DNA from: Protula sp. h YS-2021
Lineage: Eukaryota > Annelida > Polychaeta > Sabellida > Serpulidae
Direction of reading: 5' to 3'
Length of the DNA: 64,000 nt
Assembly (NCBI GenBank): GCA_949752745.1
Contig: OX457024.1
Coordinates: 52,035,810 to 52,099,809 of the forward strand
Under the pieces are notes generated by a model. That model made no database searches. It saw only the letters and a program-made list of their open reading frames with translations, and was not told the DNA's origin. Made by a program: the position numbers and the translations under genes. Numbering within the stretch: position 1 is the first letter of the stretch; the number at the start of each line of letters is the position of its first letter. This document shows positions 61,701-64,000 of this stretch, in pieces.

Positions 61701-63877
61701 TAAGCTGATCGATCAAATGTTCATAGTCTTGGCACGCGGAAAGGTCCAGCTTGTCTCCACCCACGGCTAACACATTGCTTGCCATCATTTCATGCGCAGG
61801 GCATAGACACGACACACTCGACGCATCTTTGGGCACCTTCAGAAAGCTCTTGGCCTCTTCAACACGTTGATTCAACTTGCCTTGCTGCAATAAAGATTAA
61901 GGTTGTTAAAATTGATTTATATACAATTAGTTTTTCCTTCAAGATTAAGTTTATGACTTACAGGCGCACAAATTTTATGGTGACTTAGCTGTCGTCTTTT
62001 CTCTTATGTGATCAAACAGATAAAATAGGATTCTATTGATGACGCGGAGTGTCCCATGTGGCAATCATGAACCTGAAAGCCCCGCATGGCACTCATGATA
62101 CTGGGAGTCCGACTGACACTCATGATACTGATAGTCCGACTGACACTCATGATACTGAGAGTCCGATTGGCACTCATGATACTGAGAGTCCGATTGACAC
62201 TAATGATACTGAGTGTCCTATTTGACACAGGACAGTGAGTGCCGCATATAACAATCGTGACACTCAGTGTCAGACATTAGCCAAGATAGTGATTTTCAGA
62301 TGACACTCATCACAGAGAGTGTGCCCCGTCATTTCCAATAACAAACCATCGTCGAGAGCACAGCCCCTAACCGGAAGCGGCGATGAGTTGGTTTAAAATT
62401 AATGTACGATCCTACTGTGACACTGTGAATAGTATAAAATAAACAGCTCAACCTGACGGGGACTCCGGTCGGGACGGCAACTTAAACCAGCCGACCTTGA
62501 GATATTTTGTCCAAAAGGAACAGATGTGCAAAATTTCACAGTGACCTTGACCTTTCACCCAAGGCCACCCAACATAATCAGGTTGCGACAGCTTCTACAT
62601 AAAAGTTACAGACAAATTTTTGTTGAAATCCGACCAGCCGACCTTGAGCTATGGTGTCCTAAAGCAACAGATGTGTAAAATTTCAGAGTCTCATAGTGAC
62701 CTTCACCTTTGACCCAAGGTCACTCAAAGATAAGCAGGTCACGACCCTTCTCCACACAAGCCACACACCAACTTCGGTTGAAATCCGTCCAACTCAATTT
62801 GAGATATCGTGTCCACAAGAAAAGCTTTACACACTTTACAATCAAGCTAAAAAAAATAAAAAAAATTCGTCAAAATCCAATTTTTAACCAGCCGCCAAAA
62901 AAAAAATTGGCGTGCGTCAAGTTACGACCATGCGGGTGAGTCTTGAAGTGTCAGACTAAATGGCCTACACATCTGAGAGGAATGAGTGGTAACGGACGGA
63001 CCGAACAGATAGACGGACAGACAGACGGACACAGCCCAATCCATAAGCCCCCCTCCGGGGCATTAGCCGCGGTTGGGGGCTAAAAAGACATGAAATCCAG
63101 TTTAAAATATATCATACAGACATTTCTCTTCTTATTTTGAGGTTTTAAAAGTAAAAAGCAGTAAATCACACTATATTTGACAGAAAAGGCAAAAAAAAAA
63201 AAAAAAAAAAAAAAAAACTACAAAACGTGACGAATAACCTTATGTTAGTTGTTCAGAAGTTAGTTTCGTACCTTGTTCATGACACCGCCAACTCTGTGTT
63301 CAATGATTTGAACTCTGAAGCTAGACTACAGTCTCAAAGTTTCTGTCCTCGTTATACCGTTCACAGACCGAACTCGTAATCGAAGCACATTTCTGTAGAT
63401 CAACTTTTAACTAAGAAGAATAGGAATGGTCGAACCTTACCAGGTCAACGCGATATGTCTGCTTGTTAAACTGCTCCATTACTTCACCAAATAACATCAG
63501 ATCGAAGAAGGTGCAAAGACCTTTCTGCACCTGTCCAGTAAATCATAAACACAGATTTTGGTTTTGAATTATATACGTACAGTTTAATCTGTTAACAGCC
63601 GCTATGGAACAGCATAAAAATGGTTGTGCTTCAGTTGCAAGTGGGTGATATTTGCCAACTTTTTAGCACGACGTTTGAATAGCACTTTAACATGAACTTC
63701 AGCTTTGTGTGGCCACCACAAAAAAGATAAATAAATAAAAATAAAACAAATTAACAAAAACTGCAAACAGTATATTGTGAACTGTCTCGTGCAATATTTA
63801 ATCCATACCTCCAGAAACGTTAGCTTTGAGTCTTTCATGCCAGGAAAAATTTTGTCCACTTTGTCCGGCATAAAATT
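23750..63877 (-). CDS. Gene B: ROCO family protein (LRR, Roc GTPase, COR), 5' end outside window
   Basis: Exons in transcript order: 63877-63809, 63530-63436/63441, 63314-63272, 61884-61132, 60493-60379, 59382-59182, 57350-57185, one not found, 35361-35242, 35042-34896, 32543-32454, 32241-32135, 28553-28451, 25087-24941, 24471-24307 and 23992-23750. The roughly 840 visible residues hold leucine-rich repeats, then Roc with P-loop GLGGAGKTS, switch I TDGID, DxxG in VWDFAGQ, G4-like GSHVDQ and G5-like FHAIS, then a full-looking COR. ROCO proteins are GTP-regulated signalling scaffolds that dimerise through COR. The sequence type (YYNTHQFFLSNRAVYMLLWN) is nearer to Dictyostelium-like and invertebrate ROCOs than to LRRK1/2. 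No kinase exon was seen. Partner and pathway are unknown. Confidence 0.9.
24307..24471 (-). CDS. Gene B exon: COR middle
   Basis: A 165-base phase 0 exon between tttctttcag and ctcccgtaaat. It reads DGRLYHKDLHKIWKDYP, then MLQWLLRLTEEFDLTFPIP, then NIVPCLLPAEPPP, the classic COR sub-terminal segment. Confidence 0.9.
24941..25087 (-). CDS. Gene B exon: COR N-terminal half
   Basis: A 147-base phase 0 exon (acceptor cactggcag, donor attcag|gtaggt). It encodes IVQAIGFLHDLGAVQHFHNE then NIVVINPQWIVDAMACVV. The FLHDLG and INPQW motifs are diagnostic of COR. Confidence 0.92.
25352..27090 (-). mobile_element. 5'-truncated, decayed CR1/L2-like LINE
   Basis: The minus strand encodes reverse-transcriptase blocks: LLDLSAAFDTVKHSILLKRL, then AVPQGS, then YADDTQ (26209-26550), and the C-terminal thumb region with NLGVTLGD, IKKIRPYLTHDTAK, VPTIDYCNSLL and SLHWLPVPQRIQYKIL (25554-26108). 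Several stops and frameshifts break it, one near 25560, after which a frame reading YGERALSYAVPVFWNALPNY resumes. It ends in a (TGA)n-type repeat at about 25352-25370, typical of this clade. No endonuclease region is seen. It sits in a gene B intron between two COR exons. Confidence 0.85.
27091..27985 (-). repeat. Tandem ~140-150-bp units, family shared with 55.07-56.35 kb
   Basis: Units with tcctacatttttgatccgat, the signature gggtcttgcatacggctt and cgatcggg repeat about three times (27120-27500). A second type, with aaagt..atttcggc..cgatcgcaaaaa, repeats to 27960. The reverse complement of the first type makes up 55.07-55.70 kb. Confidence 0.75.
28260..28332 (+). mobile_element. 3' hairpin terminus of a HINE-like element
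   Basis: The sequence agcccttcttcgac / gtcgaagctgggct forms a stem over aaa and is followed by aaaa. This matches the hairpin-plus-CTAAAA ends seen elsewhere in the window. The matching 5' end was not identified. Confidence 0.45.
28451..28553 (-). CDS. Gene B exon: start of COR
   Basis: A 103-base exon, phase 2 in and 0 out, between tttttcatgcag and ccggag|gtaagg. It encodes GRGETEETSSNTNLLQWKEV then EECAVHCGIYEKPE, the first COR helices. Confidence 0.85.
28838..31790 (+). mobile_element. DIRS-like retroelement remnant with inverted terminal repeats
   Basis: The left terminus at about 28838-28990 (gaattcgcttatctccact, cgtgcaactctaagaatcac, gcaattgggaactaaaaa, cagccaatcagcatcc) is the reverse complement of about 31628-31785 (ggatgctgattggctg, ttcccaattgcgtgattctta, gagaaaacc). 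A further piece of the same terminus lies at 31450-31500. Between them is a GC-richer body with a tyrosine recombinase fragment. No reverse transcriptase was seen, so the copy looks internally deleted. Confidence 0.75.
29779..30170 (+). pseudogene. DIRS-type tyrosine recombinase fragment
   Basis: The frame reads LVSLCPVQALRKYL, then KQTISKYIRNVILEAYDKA, then KAHQVRQV and VSLSDILKTG, and stops at 30123. In another frame EYSFIKYYLKKLLAV follows directly. CPV.ALR.YL, IS..I...I..AY, HxVR and a final F..YYL are the order found in DIRS/Ngaro tyrosine recombinases; HxVR holds part of the catalytic set. The expected final catalytic Tyr region is split by the frameshift at about 30105, so the copy is inactive. 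Confidence 0.75.
32135..32241 (-). CDS. Gene B exon: end of Roc
   Basis: A 107-base exon, phase 0 in and 2 out, between ttttacctag and actag|gtaaat. It encodes GIADLHSNLLKVTLQEKYMG then ENIPEAWLDFETKMT, the last Roc helix and the linker to COR. Confidence 0.9.
32454..32543 (-). CDS. Gene B exon: Roc G5 region
   Basis: A 90-base phase 0 exon (acceptor tttcaaaag, donor acg|gtgagt). It reads VQKYWLPKEEIQRKYPQVK then GFHAISCLYRT; GFHAIS is the G5-equivalent strand. It joins GSHVDQ and GIADLH without a gap. Confidence 0.88.
32621..33407. mobile_element. TIR element, copy 1 (TA target-site duplication, palindrome-rich body)
   Basis: The ends tggaatgccgtttt and aaaacggcattcca are inverted, and TA flanks both sides (32619-32620 and 33408-33409). 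The body is extremely AT-rich and consists of degenerate words such as ttgatatcaa, ttgagctcaa and ttttgagatc spaced 15-30 bases apart. No coding frame is present. It is a non-autonomous DNA element; TA duplication fits the Tc1/mariner group but other superfamilies are possible. Confidence 0.85.
33408..34011. other. Gene B intron, nothing recognised
   Basis: AT-rich unique-looking DNA with no exon, repeat or structured motif that I can support. Confidence 0.5.
34012..34392 (+). mobile_element. HINE-like element, ACTAGAGC family
   Basis: It starts actagagcctcag and holds caaggtttcaggttcctacgac twice, ~160 bases apart. It ends with gggcggacagacggacggac and hairpin atccctccgtttcacgggggat. The 5' subterminal atcccccgtg is complementary to the 3' cacgggggat. 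Confidence 0.65.
34555..34770 (-). mobile_element. tRNA-derived SINE
   Basis: On the minus strand a tRNA-like head reads ggcctagtggttagag (box A, 34743-34759) and gggttcagacccc (box B, about 34704-34718). A conserved body with aagactttaaaattggg and a Cys/His-free noncoding tail follow. The tRNA-like part lacks a clean cloverleaf continuation, so it is a SINE and not a tRNA gene. Confidence 0.8.
34896..35042 (-). CDS. Gene B exon: Roc G4 region
   Basis: A 147-base phase 0 exon between tttgattcag and gatcag|gtatca. It encodes FFLSNRAVYMLLWNIRLGYE, then GLDFWLSSIACHAPKAPILV, then VGSHVDQ, in which SHVD replaces the NKxD specificity motif as usual for ROCO proteins. Confidence 0.93.
35242..35361 (-). 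CDS. Gene B exon: Roc switch I and switch II
   Basis: A 120-base phase 0 exon (acceptor ttgcttcag, donor caccag|gtacgt). It reads EQTITDGIDIVNWPVKYG then TYSVWDFAGQSVYYNTHQ, giving G2 (TDGID) and G3 (DFAGQ). Confidence 0.93.
35500..37320. repeat. Duplicated segment with ~65-bp internal repeats
   Basis: The segments 35500-35910 and 36880-37320 share several ~65-bp units (ctttttatccg, ctggaaggtggtcact, acaggttttac), then a T-rich tract, then taggtacgactctaaacrcaac and a common tail. Between them are poly-T and poly-C runs (36610-36680). Confidence 0.75.
37330..38080. other. Gene B intron, nothing recognised
   Basis: No feature supported. A possible tiny exon with donor gtaagtatt at about 37838 was weighed and not accepted. 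Confidence 0.45.
38090..38465. repeat. ~39-bp tandem repeat, about nine units
   Basis: Units of the form agcaaaatacaatgtgtcc, aaaacacgatcacaaggcaaag repeat with some length variation. Confidence 0.85.
38660..38920. repeat. Dispersed repeat, copy 1 (copy 2 at 59460-59775)
   Basis: It shares aagwcmgtcaartg at the start, then tggcwctgcgattctat, catcctcaacayyaatttcg-like, ctgcaaattctagcttgtg, ttcattc and agatgcaaag with the second copy, in the same order and orientation. Confidence 0.7.
38921..39424 (+). mobile_element. HINE-like element with matched 5' and 3' subterminal repeats
   Basis: The 5' end actagaagctc is followed by ttaacacttgacaa. The 3' end is a hairpin (caagccaaaggcttg) running into ttgtcaagtgttaa, the exact reverse complement of the 5' subterminal word. 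Confidence 0.65.
39780..40085. repeat. Two ~140-bp units of the cgatcgcc/aaatgcattttgaa family
   Basis: Two units share gccatttggc, gagagaaa, catctagaaaacatt-like and gaaaagcattttgaa words with 27.5-27.96 and 55.85-56.35 kb. Confidence 0.55.
40381..40664 (+). mobile_element. HINE-like element, ACTAGAGC family
   Basis: It starts actagagcagtg and has catattccccacagg near the 5' end. It ends with hairpin attccctgtggggaat, whose 3' arm complements the 5' word. Confidence 0.65.
40855..41824 (+). mobile_element. HINE-like element with five ~170-bp tandem repeats
   Basis: It begins ctatgtcccccgccgg and ends (gacagacg)n, then hairpin gtcccccggcgggggac, then taaaa; ccggcgggggac complements the 5' word gtcccccgccgg. 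The core repeats agctgggccaatgtccttgg and gcttgagtgtgttaacaaac at about 40950, 41120, 41290, 41460 and 41630. Confidence 0.75.
41825..44420. other. Gene B intron, no exon supported
   Basis: It contains AT-rich DNA with gcaaaatt/cgccaaa words, a second cggacggacaaacagacgg tract at about 42270, and otherwise unique-looking sequence. A short reading frame near 43030-43080 resembles a post-P-loop helix but its splice phases do not fit. Confidence 0.45.
44421..45323. mobile_element. TIR element, copy 2
   Basis: It starts tatggaatgctattttcac and ends aaaacggcattcaa, so the 3' terminus has one mutated base and the right TA is lost. Its body follows copy 1 closely in order (gatatc and gagctc words, then aataatgactggt, then gaagcaattcttgagatc). 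Confidence 0.85.
45540..46010. repeat. ~155-bp diverged tandem repeats
   Basis: The words cgatatctcaaaaactattt, cggatcttcatcaaatctta and aggaagaaa recur at about 45585 and 45730, more weakly near 45930. A cgtccgtctgtccttccg tract sits between the units. Confidence 0.65.
46130..47070. repeat. ~137-bp tandem repeats, about seven units
   Basis: The words ggtcatggtcaaagtc, aaccggaagttgac, atctcgaaaacggttagaga and gacgacatgtaagaggtacc recur at about 46249, 46388, 46525, 46663, 46797 and 46934. Confidence 0.85.
47720..47990. repeat. ~60-bp repeats, four to five units
   Basis: The words gatgcgcggttct, caagtgcgcatgtttatt and taacttg recur with mild divergence just left of the 114-bp array. Confidence 0.7.
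47996..53868. repeat. 114-bp minisatellite, about 51 units, with a hairpin in each
   Basis: Each unit runs ttcgggtcatagaattgatt, cctgcacttttaaagcgaaa, attacaactttcttgcatta, tcgcccaatattccctatta, tcgcccacccgaaaaatatc, acatttatcatatt. The stem cccgaaaaatat / atattttcggg over a 10-base loop is present in nearly every copy. Higher-order blocks of 685 (6x114+1) and 913 (8x114+1) bases alternate, giving a 1598-base super-repeat. Because 114 is divisible by 3, long open frames appear on both strands; one unit per block is a base longer and breaks them, so coding is unlikely. It lies in the long gene B intron. Confidence 0.95.
53930..55000. repeat. ~345-bp tandem repeat, three units
   Basis: The words agctcagtagattcaaaaat, cttccgatgaaaaatgaggg, gcccaaattggcaataaaat and cctaatgcagtagaaggtta recur at about 54020, 54360 and 54700. 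The last copy runs into gacggacagacggacgg. Confidence 0.9.
54985..55066 (+). mobile_element. Hairpin terminus after a GGAC tract
   Basis: A (ggac)n tract is followed by agccctgttggct, aaaa and agccaactgggct, which form a stem, and then by aaaa. It is the right end of an element whose left end was not found. Confidence 0.6.
55069..55700 (+). repeat. ~150-bp tandem repeat, four to five units, plus (CTAA)n
   Basis: The words aaaatgtaggaggagatac, atcacccgatcgactag, aagcacaagccgtatgcacg and ccttagggatgcctca recur at about 55075, 55225, 55370 and 55520. A (ctaa)n microsatellite follows at about 55718-55768. The family is the reverse complement of 27.12-27.5 kb. Confidence 0.85.
55850..56355. repeat. 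Long fold-back (inverted duplication)
   Basis: The inner arms 56044-56099 and 56109-56163 are near-perfect reverse complements (gggagaagcattttgaaaat / attttcaaaatgcttctccc) around a ~9-base centre. The outer arms, about 55915-55977 and 56166-56226 (cattttagaattttttggga), also pair, and weaker pairing continues to 56352. Confidence 0.85.
56360..57184. other. Gene B intron, nothing recognised
   Basis: It holds only a short direct repeat (gaggtgtgcacgaac, 56714 and 56751, each before tgcccgtttacggctatg-like sequence). No exon is supported. Confidence 0.5.
57185..57350 (-). CDS. Gene B exon: last LRR and Roc P-loop
   Basis: A 166-base exon, phase 1 in and 2 out, between tttttttcag and acctc|gtaatg. 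It encodes LNLNGCPSLKTPPKEIVSK, then FRAVMGYLRRLQIGSVACKR, then TKLMMVGLGGAGKTS. Walker A is GLGGAGKT. The phase-2 end does not fit the next visible exon (35361), so an exon is missing between them. Confidence 0.92.
57740..58050 (+). mobile_element. Possible LINE 3' relic
   Basis: An open frame ends ATTLPHTWYNLIILNQKV then FPEFKSLEDIYFCYYARPFK, resembling the LPxxWNxL..F...L tail of reverse-transcriptase proteins. It is followed by a stop and (aaat)n, a typical tail. There is too little to classify it. Confidence 0.35.
58233..59114. mobile_element. TIR element, copy 3 (inverted)
   Basis: It runs tggaatgcccctttaac to gtgaaaatggcattcca with TA on both sides (58231-58232 and 59115-59116). It is the reverse of copies 1 and 2, with the same internal order of words, and ends 67 bases from the donor of an LRR exon of gene B. 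Confidence 0.85.
59182..59382 (-). CDS. Gene B exon: LRR
   Basis: A 201-base exon, phase 1 in and out, between gtgatatccag and gagac|gtaagt. It reads RDEALGNLPACILSLKQLEV, then LHVEYQSLTKVPDGLGQLGK, then LEEISVAHNPLLQSVTPEL: LRRs of the LxxLPxxLxxLxxL type. Confidence 0.9.
59460..59775. repeat. Dispersed repeat, copy 2
   Basis: It matches 38660-38920 over gcactgcgattctat, tcctcaacat, ctgcaaattctagcttgtg and ttcattc. It lies in a gene B intron. Confidence 0.7.
60379..60493 (-). CDS. Gene B exon: EF-hand-like insert within the LRR region
   Basis: A 115-base exon, phase 0 in and 1 out, between tgatttctag and gaaaacg|gtagtt. It encodes EREELFRRLDQGSKGYLGEK then EIAALNGEIFKSWPRFEN. The loop DQGSKGYLGEKE has Asp1, Gly6, Leu8 and Glu12 of an EF-hand but Gly and Lys at ligand positions 3 and 5, so calcium binding is doubtful. 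Confidence 0.8.
61132..61884 (-). CDS. Gene B exon: main LRR block
   Basis: A 753-base phase 0 exon between ctttattgcag and aagcat|gtaaga. After a charged start (QGKLNQRVEEAKSFLKVPKD) and a Cys-containing segment, six or so LRRs follow, for example LTSLPVGIFKRFVNLTYINL, ISVLPDGIGECKKLQTVILC and LTSLPEELAQCQELTYLRLG. Confidence 0.93.
62080..62225. repeat. ~28-bp tandem repeat, five to six units
   Basis: Units are gacactcatgatactg plus agagtccgattg with small changes. The ends of the block degrade to either side. Confidence 0.85.
62362..63082 (+). mobile_element. HINE-like element with two ~150-bp repeats
   Basis: It begins agcccctaaccgg..gcggc and ends gccgcggttgggggct followed by aaaa, a near complement. 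Inside, ccagccgaccttgagatat-like units recur (about 62490, 62635 and 62780) before a gacagacagacggac tract. Confidence 0.65.
63191..63219. repeat. Poly(A) run
   Basis: About 29 A in a row in a gene B intron. No retrocopy was recognised beside it. Confidence 0.9.
63272..63314 (-). CDS. Gene B small exon (43 bases)
   Basis: It lies between ctagcttcag and aacaag|gtacga, phase 2 in and 0 out, and reads VQIIEHRVGGVMNK. It fits if the preceding exon uses the later donor at 63436 (gtaag|gttcga), giving a continuous helix into QGKLNQRVEEAK. With the earlier donor at 63441 this exon would be skipped, also in frame. Confidence 0.6.
63436..63530 (-). CDS. Gene B exon with two in-frame donor choices
   Basis: After atttactggacag it encodes VQKGLCTFFDLMLFGEVMEQ then FNKQTYRVDL. 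The donor at 63441 (ctg|gtaagg) leaves phase 0 and joins the LRR exon directly; the donor at 63436 leaves phase 2 and joins the 43-base exon. No known domain is recognised. Confidence 0.75.
63809..63877 (-). CDS. Gene B most 5' visible exon
   Basis: A 69-base phase 0 exon between cttttaattttag and ctggag|gtatgg, reading NFMPDKVDKIFPGMKDSKLT then FLE. The acceptor before it shows the gene starts beyond the window. Confidence 0.75.
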
Positions 63878-64000
63878 CTAAAATTAAAAGGATTCTTCTT
63901 TGAAAAAACGTTGAAGTGCCTTCAGTGGCAATATTTCCTTTATTTACTGTATATTTTAATGTTTGCTGTTCATTTTCTGTTACACCGAGCCCAAAGAACA

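Overview
The window is eukaryotic nuclear DNA. It has spliced genes with GT-AG introns, a CR1/L2-like LINE, a tRNA-derived SINE, a DIRS-type element, terminal-inverted-repeat DNA elements and very large tandem arrays. The gene families and the repeat style suggest a marine invertebrate animal. The phylum cannot be fixed from sequence alone; dispersed elements with tandem-repeat cores recall those known in molluscs, but that is weak evidence.

Only two protein genes can be supported, and they converge. Gene A (+ strand, 2393 to about 22395) has six exons whose reading phases all fit. It encodes a basic protein with a small aromatic-rich, reader-like N-terminal module, a Ser/Glu-rich linker and a coiled-coil to Myb-like C-terminal module. 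Its last exon carries an apparent frameshift. The intron between 4107 and 21680 holds an out-of-phase second copy of exon 4 and then a satellite of about 14 kb built from 1-kb units.

Gene B (- strand, from beyond the right edge down to 23750) is a ROCO protein: unknown N-terminus, leucine-rich repeats with an EF-hand-like insert, a Roc GTPase domain, and a COR domain. Fifteen or so exons were assembled by splice sites, phase and continuous homology. One short exon between the P-loop and switch I was not found; it should lie within 35362-57184. The COR domain appears to run to a stop at 23750 with a poly(A) signal 117 bases further on, so there is no kinase domain.

The rest is intron and intergenic DNA full of repeats: a LINE (25.35-27.09 kb), a DIRS remnant with inverted termini (28.8-31.8 kb), three copies of a TA-flanked element whose interior is made of GATATC-type palindromic words (32.6, 44.4 and 58.2 kb), a SINE (34.6 kb), a 114-bp minisatellite of about 51 units (48.0-53.87 kb) with a hairpin in each unit, a long fold-back (55.85-56.35 kb), and several elements ending in a hairpin plus CTAA-like terminus whose 5' ends complement the hairpin. 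This last layout resembles non-autonomous Helitron-like (HINE) elements.
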